The position numbers were made by a program, and so were the translations under genes. Under the pieces are notes generated by a model. It was not told the DNA's origin and made no database searches. It saw only the letters and a list, made by a program, of their open reading frames with translations. Source: an uncultured Caulobacterales bacterium (GTDB taxonomy: Bacteria; Pseudomonadota; Alphaproteobacteria; Caulobacterales; Caulobacteraceae). Taken from it: a stretch of 64,000 bases of DNA. Shown piece by piece: positions 39,338 through 49,493 of this stretch; positions within the stretch are counted from its first letter, which is position 1; each line of letters begins with the position of its first letter. The stretch is from positions 248,001 through 312,000 of the forward strand of contig CAISEP010000016.1 in assembly GCA_903884425.1 (NCBI GenBank). The letters run 5' to 3'.

Positions 39338-40086
39338 TCCTCCGGCCCGTAGGTCACACCGGAGAGATAGAGACCTGCCGCCGGGGCCACGGGCCCGCAG
39401 CGTCGCCGGTCCCGCGCCGCCAGGGCCGCGGCCAGATCGTCCACGGTCCAGCGCCCCGCACCCACCTCCGCCAGGGAGCCGGTGAGCGAGCGGACCTGCC
39501 GGTGCAGGAAGGAGCGGGCGGCAAAGCGCAGATGCACCTCCTCCCCCACCCGCGCCACGGTGATCCGGTCCAGGGTCTTCACCGGGCTCTTCGACTGGCA
39601 GGCCAGGTCGCGGAAGGTGGTGAAGTCGTGGGTGCCCACCAGGCACGCCGCCGCCTGTTCCATCTGCGCCACGTCCAGGGGGGACTTCACCCACCAGACC
39701 CGCCCCTTCTCGATGGCCGGCGGGGGCTTGCGGTCGAGGATGCGGTAGAGATACCGCCGACCGGTGGCGGAGAACCGGGCATGGAAGTCCGGGGCCGCCC
39801 GGGTTGCGGACAGGATGGTGACCGGATGCGGCACCAGATGGGCGTTCAGGGCGTCGCGCACCACGTCCGGCGACCAGTCCTTCTCGAGATCCGCATGGAT
39901 CACCTGGTGGATGGCATGGACACCGGTATCGGTCCGACCGGCGGCATGGATGCGCAGGGTTTCGCCACAGAAGCGCTGGATCGCATCCTCGATGACGCCC
40001 TGGACGGTGACCAGGCCATGCTCCTGCGCCTGGAACCCCTTGAAGGGTCCGCCGTCATATTCGATGTCCAGTCGGTAGCGGGGCAT
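39307..40086 (-). CDS. truA: tRNA pseudouridine(38-40) synthase TruA
   Basis: The 259-residue enzyme isomerises uridines 38-40 in tRNA anticodon stems. The catalytic Asp lies in [11 protein letters not shown], the N-terminus [19 protein letters not shown] is typical, and [16 protein letters not shown] and [14 protein letters not shown] are conserved blocks. The ATG overlaps the fmt stop by one base (TGATG), giving an fmt-truA unit. Confidence 0.96.
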   Translation of the reverse strand: MPRYRLDIEYDGGPFKGFQAQEHGLVTVQGVIEDAIQRFCGETLRIHAAGRTDTGVHAIHQVIHADLEKDWSPDVVRDALNAHLVPHPVTILSATRAAPDFHARFSATGRRYLYRILDRKPPPAIEKGRVWWVKSPLDVAQMEQAAACLVGTHDFTTFRDLACQSKSPVKTLDRITVARVGEEVHLRFAARSFLHRQVRSLTGSLAEVGAGRWTVDDLAAALAARDRRRCGPVAPAAGLYLSGVTYGPEDQVGISSAAS

Positions 40087-41021
40087 CAGCCCAGCCGCTC
40101 CGACGGGGTCACCGGCAGGCCGCGCAGAAAGGCTTGCGCATCGGCGGCGGCCCGGCCCTCCCGCTGCAGCCGCAGCAGCCGGACGGCTCCGGTGCCACAG
40201 GCCACCCGCAGCTGGTCGTCCAGCACCTCTCCCGGCGCGCCGTCCCCCAGGGCGAGACGGGAGTCGAGGGCCTTGACGCGCACCGGGCCCTTCGGCGTCT
40301 CGAGGACGAACCAGGCCCCGGGAAAGGGGGACAGGCCGCGGATCTGCCGGTCGATCTCCACCGCCGGTCGCGACCAGTCGATCCGCGCCTCCGCCGGGGT
40401 GATCTTGCGGGCATAGGTGGCCCCGGTCTCCGCCTGGGGGGTCTCCACCGCCGTTCCCGCGGCGATGGCGGCCAGCGCCTCCGGCCAGAGCGCGGCCCCC
40501 AGCACGGCCAGCCGGTCGTGCAGGGTCTGGGCCGTGTCGTCGGCGGCGATCTTCGTCCGGGCGGTGAACAGGACCGGGCCCTCGTCCAGGCCCGCGCTCA
40601 TGCGCATCACCTGCACCCCGGTCTCCCGGTCCCCGGCCAGGATCGCCCGCTGGATCGGTGCCGCCCCCCGCCAGCGGGGCAGGAGGGAGCCATGCAGGTT
40701 GAAGCTGCCCAGGCGCGGCGCGTCCAGCACCGCCGGCAGCAGGATCTGGCCATAGGCCACCACCACCGCCGCATCGAGGTCCAGGGCCCGGAACCCGGCA
40801 ATGGCGTCCGGGTCCCTCATGGACTTCGGCGTGCGCACCTCAAGGCCCCGGGCCTCGGCAAAGGCCTGGACCGGGGAGGGCTGCAGCACCTGGCCGCGCC
40901 CGCGGGGGGACGGGGGCTGGGTATAGACGGCCACCACCTGGTGACCCGCATCGAGCAGGGCCCGCAGGCTCTGCACGGCGAAGTCCGGTGTGCCCATGAA
41001 GGCAAGGCGCAAGGGGGTCAT
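40086..41021 (-). CDS. fmt: Methionyl-tRNA formyltransferase
   Basis: Fmt formylates initiator Met-tRNA. The 311-residue protein begins [19 protein letters not shown] and includes [42 protein letters not shown] in two adjacent motifs that hold the catalytic Asn, His and the SLLP loop, and a C-terminal OB-like domain. The ATG at 41021 is supported by GAGGTGACC; the GTG at 41027 was not chosen. It is followed at once by truA. Confidence 0.97.
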   Translation of the reverse strand: MTPLRLAFMGTPDFAVQSLRALLDAGHQVVAVYTQPPSPRGRGQVLQPSPVQAFAEARGLEVRTPKSMRDPDAIAGFRALDLDAAVVVAYGQILLPAVLDAPRLGSFNLHGSLLPRWRGAAPIQRAILAGDRETGVQVMRMSAGLDEGPVLFTARTKIAADDTAQTLHDRLAVLGAALWPEALAAIAAGTAVETPQAETGATYARKITPAEARIDWSRPAVEIDRQIRGLSPFPGAWFVLETPKGPVRVKALDSRLALGDGAPGEVLDDQLRVACGTGAVRLLRLQREGRAAADAQAFLRGLPVTPSERLG

Positions 41022-41031
41022 GGTCACCTCG

Positions 41032-41727
41032 TCACTGGCTCTGCCACGGGTGCACCGCAGAGCCGCGAATGAAGCCCACCGTCGCCCCCGACAGGCCGAC
41101 GATGATGAACTGGACGGACATGGCGCAGAGCACGAGGCCCAGCACCCGGACCACGATCATCATGCCGGTCTTGCCCAGCAGGCGGCTGATCAGCCCGGTG
41201 GCCAGGAAGGCCATCAGCACGGTCAGCGCCACGGCGGCGATGGCCGCCAGTCCGGCTATGCGGCTGGGCCAGTCATTGGCGTCGCTGGCATAGATCACCA
41301 CGGTGGAGATCGCCCCCGGACCGATCAGCAGCGGCATGCCGAAGGGCACGATCAGACGCTCGAAATGGCGGCGCGCGTCGGCGGATGCCGTCTCCGCCGC
41401 GTCGGGCACCGACTCGGCTGCCGGTTCGGCGGGGGCATGCGCCCCGCCGTCAGCGGACATCTGCAAGCCCAGGAGCAGCAGCATCAGGCCACCGGCAATG
41501 CGGAAGGCGGGCATGGAAATGCCGAAGAACTGCAGGATCCCCGTCCCGGTCACGTAGAAGAAGGTCAGGAAACCTGCGGTGAACAGGGACAGATAGATGA
41601 CCAGCGTGCGCTGCGCCGCCTTGGGCACGCCCAGCGTTGCGGCGGCATAGAGGGGCACATTGCCGACCGGATCGATCAGCGCGAACAGGGCGATGAAAAA
41701 GTTGACCGCAACTTCGAGCTGGCCCAT
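41032..41727 (-). CDS. MarC family integral membrane protein
   Basis: The 231-residue protein has about six membrane segments and the family signature [20 protein letters not shown] near the N-terminus, plus [17 protein letters not shown] in the middle. A hydrophilic Ala/Glu-rich loop of about 30 residues separates the two halves, longer than in many MarC proteins. Despite the name, no role in drug resistance is established. The start at 41727 follows AAGG. It lies 10 bp before fmt. Confidence 0.9.
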   Translation of the reverse strand: MGQLEVAVNFFIALFALIDPVGNVPLYAAATLGVPKAAQRTLVIYLSLFTAGFLTFFYVTGTGILQFFGISMPAFRIAGGLMLLLLGLQMSADGGAHAPAEPAAESVPDAAETASADARRHFERLIVPFGMPLLIGPGAISTVVIYASDANDWPSRIAGLAAIAAVALTVLMAFLATGLISRLLGKTGMMIVVRVLGLVLCAMSVQFIIVGLSGATVGFIRGSAVHPWQSQ

Positions 41728-41808
41728 CACGATACCTTCACCACTCACGCCGTTCCCGAGGGATCGGTCCCCCGGCCAGGGTCCTCGGGGACCGCAGAAG
41801 GAGCCCGC

Positions 41809-42510
41809 ATGTCCGCAGATCCCCGCCTGATCGTCGCGCTCGATGTTCCCACCCGCGCCGAGGCCGAACGGCTGGTCCGGTCTGTGGACGACGCAGTGTC
41901 ATTTTACAAGATCGGGCTGCAATTGTTCGCCACCGACGGCATGGCGCTCGCCCGGGACCTGAAGGCGGCGGGCAAGTCGGTATTCCTGGACTGGAAGCTG
42001 CACGACATCGGGGCCACCGTGGAAAAGGCTGCCGCCGCCGTGGTGGCATCGGGGGCCTGCGACCTGCTGACCGTCCATGCGGAACCGCAGGTACTGGCCG
42101 CCGCCGTCCGCGGACGCGGGTCGCACCCGACGGCGCGGATTCTCGGGGTCACCGTGCTCACCAGCCTCGACGACGCGGCCCTGGCCGAGATCGGCTATGG
42201 CCTGTCCGTCACCGCCCTGGTGGAGCGTCGTATCCGCCAGGTGGTGGACAGCGGCGCGGACGGGGTGGTGGCCAGCCCGCACGAGGCGGCCATGGCCCGG
42301 CGGATCGGCGGCCCGAACTTCCTGGTGGTGACCCCCGGCGTGCGTCCGGCCGGTGCCGCCATGGACGATCAGGCCCGGGCAGCGACGCCGGCCGATGCGC
42401 TCCGGGCCGGGGCCAGCCACCTGGTGGTGGGTCGCCCGGTGACCGCCGCTGCCGATCCCCGCGCCGCCGCCCTCGCCCTCGGTGCGGAAATGTCGCAGGT
42501 TCCGGCCTGA
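41809..42510 (+). CDS. pyrF: Orotidine 5'-phosphate decarboxylase
   Basis: PyrF makes UMP from OMP in the last step of pyrimidine synthesis. The 233-residue barrel protein has LIVALDVPTRAEAE at the N-terminus, the catalytic DxKxxD block as FLDWKLHDIGATV, and VVTPGVRPAG with the phosphate-binding VVGRPVT near the end. The ATG at 41809 follows AGAAGGAG; the long frame upstream overlaps marC and is not coding. It stands alone, divergent from marC. Confidence 0.95.
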   Translation: MSADPRLIVALDVPTRAEAERLVRSVDDAVSFYKIGLQLFATDGMALARDLKAAGKSVFLDWKLHDIGATVEKAAAAVVASGACDLLTVHAEPQVLAAAVRGRGSHPTARILGVTVLTSLDDAALAEIGYGLSVTALVERRIRQVVDSGADGVVASPHEAAMARRIGGPNFLVVTPGVRPAGAAMDDQARAATPADALRAGASHLVVGRPVTAAADPRAAALALGAEMSQVPA

Positions 42511-42624
42511 CTTCCTTCGCCGACAAGGGGTCCTTGGCGCGCAGGAATTGATTCGGCCCCTTGCACCGGCCACGCCGGTCCGCTTACCTCCTCGGCAAAG
42601 CTGAAAACCGTCGGGAGTTGCGCC

Positions 42625-44562
<1,938 letters not shown>

Positions 44563-44671
44563 GGCCCCTCCCGGGCACCGGGCCGCGCGAATTCTGCTGA
44601 CAAGCCCGCGCCCGGAGTACAGGCTGTGATCCAACAGGGCGGGCCGCCGAATGAGCCCGCCGGGAGGTCAC

Positions 44672-46177
44672 ATGCCGGTCGATACCAATGCCCCGCCCAC
44701 GGGGGGCGGTACCCTGTCCGATGCCCTGGGCCAGGGACTGGACCCCGGCTCCGAGGTCATTGCATCGGGCCCGCCGGATCTGGGCGGCATCTTCCGCCTG
44801 CCCCGGGCGGCCTGGGCCTGGGCCCTGTTCCAGGGGGTGCGGGACCCCTATGTGGTGGTGGTGGGCATCTATATCTTCGCCCCCTATTTCGCCACCACGG
44901 TGGTCGGCGACCCGGTCCGCGGCCAGCAGATCGTCGCCAATATCAGCACCATCCAGGGACTGATCCTCAGCCTGTCCGCGCCCCTGCTGGGGGCGGCGGT
45001 GAACCGCATGGGACCGCGCAAGCCCGGCCTCGCCCTCTGCGTCGGCCTGATGGTCCCGATGATCGCGGCCCTGTGGTTCGTGCATCCGGGCCCCGGTGGC
45101 CTGTCGGTGCTGGTCACCAGCCTGATGCTGGGCACGATCGGCGCGCTGCTCGTCTATACGGACCTGCTGCACAATGCCCTGCTGAGCGCCGTGACCCCGC
45201 CACAGCAGGCCCCGGTGGCCTCCGGCCTCGCCTATTCCCTGCTGAACGCCATCTCCACCGCCATTCTGGTGGCCGTGCTCTGGGCCTTCGTGCTGCCGGG
45301 AAAGGTGGCCTGGCCGTTCATTCCCCCCGCCCCCCTGTTCGGACTGAACGTCGCCGCGCACGAGCCGGAACGGATCGTCGGCCCGATCATCGCCGTGCTG
45401 CTGGCCCTGGGGTCGGTGCCAGTGTTCCTGCTGGCCCCGGACGCCGCGCGCACGGGGGTCCGCCTGCGGGATGCCCTGGTGGAGGGGGCGAAGGAACTCG
45501 TCGCCACGGTCAAGGTCCTGCGGGGGGAGCGCAACATCACCCTCTTCCTCGCCTCGCGCATGATCTACACCGACGGCAAGACCGCGCTCCTGGCCTTCAG
45601 CGGCCTCTATGCCAAGGGCGTCATGCACTGGCACGTGCTGGAGATGCTGGCCTTCGGCATCCTGCTGTCGATCTTTGCCGTGGTCGGCGGCTTCGTGGGG
45701 GCCGGTCTCGACCTCGTGCTGGGGCCGCGCCGGGCGGTCATGCTGGAGGTGGCGGGCTCCCTGACCTGCGTGGTGCTGGCCACGGGCATGAGCCCGCACG
45801 CCATCCTCTATGTCATCCCGTGGGACAGCGCGGCCCATCCCGCCCTGTGGAACGGGCCCATGTTCCGGACCCTGCCCGAGGTGCTCTATCTGTGCATCGG
45901 GTTCGGCACGGCGATCTTCGTCACCGCCGCCTATTCCTCGAGCCGGATGCTGCTGGTACGGCTGGCCCCGCCGGAAAAGCTGGGGTCGTTCTTCGGCCTC
46001 TATGCCCTGAGCGGCACGGCCACCATGTGGCTGGGGGCGCTGATGGTGGGCATCTTCACCGCCCTTTGGCACACCCAGGAGGCGGGATTCGCGGCGATTG
46101 CCGGGCTTCTGACCCTGGGCGGGCTCGGCATGACCCTGGTCCGGGGCGGGGATCCCCTTCCCAGGCGACCCGGCTGA
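44672..46177 (+). CDS. MFS transporter, UMF1-like
   Basis: This 501-residue protein has about 12 membrane segments and an UMF1/ATG22-like layout: a long hydrophilic N-terminus, the first helix near VRDPYVVVVGIYIFAPYF, a loop NRMGPRKPGLAL and a conserved SSRMLLVRLAPPEKLGSFFGLYALSG block. The ATG at 44672 is preceded by GGGAGG. The solute is unknown; relatives are linked with amino-acid or nucleobase export. It follows acs on the same strand but with a gap of 109 bp. Confidence 0.86.
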   Translation: MPVDTNAPPTGGGTLSDALGQGLDPGSEVIASGPPDLGGIFRLPRAAWAWALFQGVRDPYVVVVGIYIFAPYFATTVVGDPVRGQQIVANISTIQGLILSLSAPLLGAAVNRMGPRKPGLALCVGLMVPMIAALWFVHPGPGGLSVLVTSLMLGTIGALLVYTDLLHNALLSAVTPPQQAPVASGLAYSLLNAISTAILVAVLWAFVLPGKVAWPFIPPAPLFGLNVAAHEPERIVGPIIAVLLALGSVPVFLLAPDAARTGVRLRDALVEGAKELVATVKVLRGERNITLFLASRMIYTDGKTALLAFSGLYAKGVMHWHVLEMLAFGILLSIFAVVGGFVGAGLDLVLGPRRAVMLEVAGSLTCVVLATGMSPHAILYVIPWDSAAHPALWNGPMFRTLPEVLYLCIGFGTAIFVTAAYSSSRMLLVRLAPPEKLGSFFGLYALSGTATMWLGALMVGIFTALWHTQEAGFAAIAGLLTLGGLGMTLVRGGDPLPRRPG

Positions 46178-46189
46178 CGCCGAAGGCCC

Positions 46190-46684
46190 CTATTCGGAGG
46201 CCGGGCCCGCCGGGGCACCGGGCAGGGAGACGCCGGGAGAGGACGGGGCCGGGCTGCTTCCGCCGCCACCACCGCCGCCGCCGGTGCGGATGCTGACCTG
46301 GCAGTTGGGCGAGCAGGCCATGTCCGTCCGCTCCGCACCGCGGAACACGCTCACGCGGCCCGTATGGGCGACACCGACCACCACTTCGGTGGAATAGAGG
46401 GTCCGGCCGGCCCCATCGAGCACCACCACGTCCGTCACGCCATAGCCGCGACCGCTGACGAACAGGGTGTGGCTGTCCACCACGGTCACATCGGCCACGC
46501 TGGGGTTGCCCACCACCACGGACTGGGCGGCACCGGCGATCTTCAGCCGTGCCGAATGATCCAGCGGCACCACCAGGGCTTCGGCCCGCGCGGTGTTCGC
46601 ACCGGCCAGGACCGTCACGGCCGCAGCCGCCGCCACCGAGAACAGGGTGATCGGACGAAGCGAAGGAGGGGAGCCGAAGCGCAT
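46190..46684 (-). CDS. Stand-alone pilus assembly N-terminal-domain protein
   Basis: The 164-residue protein has a signal peptide to about ARA (residue 34), then a domain of the type found at the N-terminus of CpaC/RcpA secretins (PF13629-like): VPLDHSARLKIAGAAQSVVV, GNPSVADVTVVD and LFVSGRGYGVTDVVVLD. Two cysteines follow in MACSPNCQVSI, then a Gly-run and a Pro/Ser-rich tail. It has no secretin channel domain. It is on the minus strand at the edge of the Tad locus, divergent from the first pilin across a 613-bp region. It is likely a periplasmic part of the pilus system. Confidence 0.85.
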   Translation of the reverse strand: MRFGSPPSLRPITLFSVAAAAAVTVLAGANTARAEALVVPLDHSARLKIAGAAQSVVVGNPSVADVTVVDSHTLFVSGRGYGVTDVVVLDGAGRTLYSTEVVVGVAHTGRVSVFRGAERTDMACSPNCQVSIRTGGGGGGGGSSPAPSSPGVSLPGAPAGPASE

Positions 46685-47297
46685 GTCACGAAGTCTCCAG
46701 AGGGTGCGGGACCGGTCGGACCCTGTCGCGTGCGTGTCGCGCCCGCGCGGCTTCAGAGCCGATCAGCGGTCAGGGTGCGTTCAAATCGTCAACAAACCCC
46801 TTATTCCATGGCGGCGAGGGCGGGTTTCCGGCGTACCGGCTGCGGTGGACGGCCCATGGGCCATCCCGCGGCGATGCCCCGTCGTCCGGGGAGGGGCCGG
46901 GCACCCGAAAATCGCCCAAATTGCGCCCTATGGTTGCTTATTGCCCAGAGTCACTCGGCGACATTCCGGATAAATCGCGACATTTTGTCTCACCTGCGGC
47001 GATCGACGCCCAGCCCGCTCCGCAGGCCCTGGAGGGACGAGTCCTTATAGAGCAAGAGGATATGAAGACGCGTCAATAGGTATTAACCACAGGTGAAGGC
47101 GCCTTCCGGCGGACAGCCGTCAAATTCGACGAAGTTAATAGCGAGTAATGTTAATATCTTGATTACTATAAGATCGAAATTATTGGTTGTTGACTTCACA
47201 TAACATTAACTCATGTGGGGCAGATTACTCAGGCAATAAGGGGTCAGGCGAGTGGAAACGCTCTAACCCCGCTCGCTTGGCAAATGAGGAGAATATT
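46685..47297. other. 613-bp intergenic region upstream of the first pilin
   Basis: I see no gene here. The left half (to about 46960) is as GC-rich as the genome and holds only the presumed promoter of the minus-strand gene. The right half (47040-47297) is AT-rich, as expected for a strongly regulated promoter plus leader. It contains two direct copies of GTTAATA (47134-47140, 47150-47156) and the CtrA-like box at 47195-47210. Confidence 0.6.
47195..47210 (+). promoter_or_regulatory. CtrA-like box upstream of pilA
   Basis: TTCA-CATAACA-TTAAC differs at one position from TTAA-N7-TTAAC. It lies 88 nt before the pilin ATG and overlaps a TTGACT (47190-47195) that could act as a -35 element. In Caulobacter pilA transcription is activated by CtrA. 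Confidence 0.5.
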
Positions 47298-47462
47298 ATG
47301 ACCAAGTTCGTGACGCGCTTCCTGAAGAACGAATCCGGCGCCACTGCCATTGAATATGGCCTGATTGCCGCCCTGATCGCCGTCGTGGTGATCGGCGCTG
47401 TGACCGCGGTCGGCAACAACCTGAGCGGCAAGTTCAACAATATCGCGAACTCCGTGAAGTAA
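47298..47462 (+). CDS. pilA: Flp/Fap-type major pilin (short)
   Basis: The 54-residue prepilin reads MTKFVTRFLKNESGATAIEY followed by a hydrophobic helix and a short polar end. Cleavage is expected after the Gly before ATAIEYGLI, leaving a mature pilin of about 40 residues; Tad pilins are among the shortest known structural pilins. GAGGAGAA lies 7-13 nt upstream of the ATG. The start of the protein is very like Caulobacter PilA as I recall it. A strong terminator follows before the second pilin. Confidence 0.95.
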   Translation: MTKFVTRFLKNESGATAIEYGLIAALIAVVVIGAVTAVGNNLSGKFNNIANSVK

Positions 47463-47564
47463 TTCGGCGTCCTCTCCGGTGGCTGCGGCGTCTCGGACTC
47501 CGCGACCGCCGGGGACTGCCATCAGACCTCGCCCCAAGAGCGGGGTCCGGACTATGCCTGGCGG

Positions 47565-47604
47565 GGGCCGCGACGTTCATCCGTTGCGGCCCTTTCTTTT
47601 TCTC
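47565..47604 (+). terminator. Strong terminator between the two pilin genes
   Basis: An 11-bp GC-rich stem (47565-47575 with 47582-47592, including one G-U pair) with a 6-nt loop is followed by TTTCTTTTTCTC. This is a textbook intrinsic terminator about 100 nt after the first pilin stop. It would let the first pilin be made in large excess over downstream genes. Confidence 0.88.
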
Positions 47605-47624
47605 ACCGCGACGGAGACCGTCCG

Positions 47625-47789
47625 ATGCGATTGCTCTTGAAAGACTTTGCTTCGGACCAGTCCGGTGCGACCGCGATCGAATACGGCCTGATCGTCGCCC
47701 TGATCGCCCTGGTGGTGATCGCTGCGATGACCAACCTTTCCAACGTCATCTGGAACAAGCTCAACAACGTCGCGACAGCGATCAAATAG
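47625..47789 (+). CDS. Second Flp-type pilin
   Basis: This is a 54-residue paralogue of the first pilin: an acidic-basic leader MRLLLKDFASDQSG, then ATAIEYGLIVALIALVVIAAM and a polar C-terminus NKLNNVATAIK. GGAG lies about 8 nt before the ATG. Only the residues around the cleavage site and helix are conserved between the two. It lies behind the terminator and 69 bp before cpaA, so it probably belongs to another transcript and may be a minor pilin. Confidence 0.93.
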   Translation: MRLLLKDFASDQSGATAIEYGLIVALIALVVIAAMTNLSNVIWNKLNNVATAIK

Positions 47790-47858
47790 GGCCTAAACGC
47801 TTCTTTATAGGGTGGCGGTCTAGTCTGGTTGCCTGTCATCACGGAAGCTGAACCGCAC

Positions 47859-48380
47859 ATGTCTCTTCTGAATCTTCTGGTGGTCGGTCTGTTTCCGGCC
47901 GTGGTCATCTTCGCCGCCCTGCGCGATGCGACCACCATGACCATCCCCAACTGGCTCTGCGGCCTCGGCGCGGTGTTGTTCGTTCCGGCCGCCCTGATCA
48001 GTGGCATGAACATGAGCACCGCCGGCATCGCCCTGGCGGTGGGCTTTGCGTCCCTGGTGGCCGGCATCGGCCTCTTTGCCGCCCGCTTCGTCGGTGGCGG
48101 CGATGCCAAGCTGTTCGCGGTCTGCGGGCTGTGGCTCGGCTGGCCGTCCTGGATCGAATTCGTCATGTGGACGGCGGTCGCCGGTGGCGGCCTCGCGGTC
48201 GCCCTGCTCGGCGCGCGCAAGCTGGCCGCCCAGTGGCCTGTCCGCATGCCGGACTGGACCTCGCGACTGCTCAGTCCGGGCGGGGACATACCCTACGGCA
48301 TCGCCATATGCGTCGGGGCCCTCTGCGCCTTTCCGGACAGCCCGGTGATGCACGCCGTCCGCGTGGCGAGCGGCATCTGA
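47859..48380 (+). CDS. cpaA: Prepilin peptidase CpaA (A24 family)
   Basis: The 173-residue membrane aspartic protease cleaves Flp prepilins. The two catalytic Asp regions are RDATTMTIPN (about residue 23) and FVGGGDAKLF. About four to five membrane helices are seen. The ATG at 47859 follows GGAAG with rather wide spacing; the frame goes back to 47829. It is of the short type lacking the N-methylase part, usual in tad loci. A 222-bp regulatory gap separates it from cpaB. Confidence 0.92.
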   Translation: MSLLNLLVVGLFPAVVIFAALRDATTMTIPNWLCGLGAVLFVPAALISGMNMSTAGIALAVGFASLVAGIGLFAARFVGGGDAKLFAVCGLWLGWPSWIEFVMWTAVAGGGLAVALLGARKLAAQWPVRMPDWTSRLLSPGGDIPYGIAICVGALCAFPDSPVMHAVRVASGI

Positions 48381-48459
48381 CGCCGACAGGGCCTTGTCCC
48401 GGCTGGGATTCGGGAACGACCCGCTGAACGGAGCGCATCCCCGACACTCCAAGTGATGC

Positions 48460-48474
48460 TTACGTAGTTGTTAA
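48460..48474 (+). promoter_or_regulatory. CtrA-like box 1 upstream of cpaB
   Basis: TTAC-GTAGTTG-TTAA differs at one position from TTAA-N7-TTAA. It is 129 nt before the cpaB ATG and 29 nt from the second box. Confidence 0.4.
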
Positions 48475-48502
48475 GCAAAAAGCGCCCCTCGACCACAAAG
48501 GC

Positions 48503-48518
48503 TTAGTCGAACGTTAAC
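48503..48518 (+). promoter_or_regulatory. CtrA-like box 2 upstream of cpaB
   Basis: TTAG-TCGAACG-TTAAC differs at one position from TTAA-N7-TTAAC. It lies 85 nt before the cpaB ATG, a distance similar to the box before pilA. Confidence 0.52.
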
Positions 48519-48554
48519 CTGAGACGACGAAGGTCTGCCACGTCGGGTGGGTCG

Positions 48555-48590
48555 GATTCCGCGATTCGTCCATTTCCGGCTCGAGGAATC
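48555..48590. promoter_or_regulatory. Cluster of three GANTC (CcrM) sites before cpaB
   Basis: GATTC at 48555-48559, GATTC at 48563-48567 and GAATC at 48586-48590 lie within 36 bp between the CtrA-like box and the cpaB start. A fourth GATTC is at 48407-48411. In Caulobacterales GANTC is methylated by CcrM and read by GcrA. Whether these are used is unknown. Confidence 0.45.
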
Positions 48591-48602
48591 GGAGCTGGGG
48601 CC

Positions 48603-49493
48603 ATGGGTCCGAAACGGATCATCGTACTGAGTATTGCCGGCCTTGCCGCGGTGTTGGCGCTGTTCCTCTTCCGCAGCCTCGCCACCGGCAAGGAAAACAA
48701 GCCTGCGCCGGCTCCCGTCGTGCAGGCCGGTCCGGCCCTGATCTATGTGGCCGTCGCCGGGCGCGACATCAGCGTCGGCGACCGGCTCGCGGAGTCGGAC
48801 CTGACCTGGCAGCCCTGGCCTGCGGCCAACATCAATCCCGACTACATCACCAATGGTCCGGTCCCCAACTTCACCGGCACGACCGGCGTCGGCAAGGCGG
48901 CCAGCGGGGCCATTGCCGTGGCGGACTCCGTCAAGCAGCGGGCCCTGGGCATGCAGGGCACCCCCGGCGAGGTGTTCCTCGGCGGCGTGGCCAAGGAAAT
49001 CCTGCGCAAGGGCGAGCCGGTGGTGCTGGCCAAGGTGGTCCGCGCCGGTCAGTCCGGCGTCATGGCCGTGCGGCTGGAGCCCGGCATGCGGGCCATGGCC
49101 ATTCCCCTGTCCCCCGAAAGCTCCGCCGGCGGTTTCGTGCTGCCGGGTGACCACGTGGACGTGGTTCAGGTGCGCAAGCTGGACGGCGGGGTGGTGACCT
49201 CGACCACCGTCATGAAGAACGTCCGGGTCCTGGCCATCGACCAGAGCACGGCGACCTCGAACAAGGGCTCGACCCTGGGGGCCACCGCGACCCTGGAAGT
49301 CGCACCCGAGCAGGCCGAGAACCTGGTTCTGGCCCGCGCCCAGGGCGAGCTGACCCTGGTCCTTCGGTCCTATGCCGATGTGGGCGGCCCCACGATCGAC
49401 GGCATGATGAAGAAGGCCCAGGCGCTGATCTCCAGCCCCGTTGTCCGCGTCTACCGCAATGCCGCCCCCACTGAAGTCAAGGTAGCCCGGTGA
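48603..49493 (+). CDS. cpaB: Pilus assembly protein CpaB/RcpC
   Basis: This 296-residue protein has an N-terminal membrane anchor, then a SAF-like domain (VAVAGRDISVGDRLAESDL) and the RcpC/CpaB core with GMRAMAIPLSPESSAGGFVLPGDHVDVV. It is periplasmic and is thought to modulate the CpaC secretin. The ATG at 48603 follows GGAGCTGG. It is the first gene of a tight plus-strand run to tadC, and its stop overlaps cpaC by GTGA. Confidence 0.94.
   Translation: MGPKRIIVLSIAGLAAVLALFLFRSLATGKENKPAPAPVVQAGPALIYVAVAGRDISVGDRLAESDLTWQPWPAANINPDYITNGPVPNFTGTTGVGKAASGAIAVADSVKQRALGMQGTPGEVFLGGVAKEILRKGEPVVLAKVVRAGQSGVMAVRLEPGMRAMAIPLSPESSAGGFVLPGDHVDVVQVRKLDGGVVTSTTVMKNVRVLAIDQSTATSNKGSTLGATATLEVAPEQAENLVLARAQGELTLVLRSYADVGGPTIDGMMKKAQALISSPVVRVYRNAAPTEVKVAR

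Noticed and set aside
42520-42560. Sigma-54 promoter before acs (TGGCGCG...TTGA)
   Set aside because: The GG at -24 is not followed by GC at the right -12 spacing.
46593-46973. 126-codon plus-strand open frame before the pilins
   Set aside because: It overlaps the minus-strand pilus N-domain gene, has no ribosome site and its translation is low-complexity.
47135-47165. Further CtrA boxes from the TTAA copies at 47135 and 47151
   Set aside because: The spacing to any second TTAA-like half is 12 nt or needs two mismatches, so only the 47195 site was kept.
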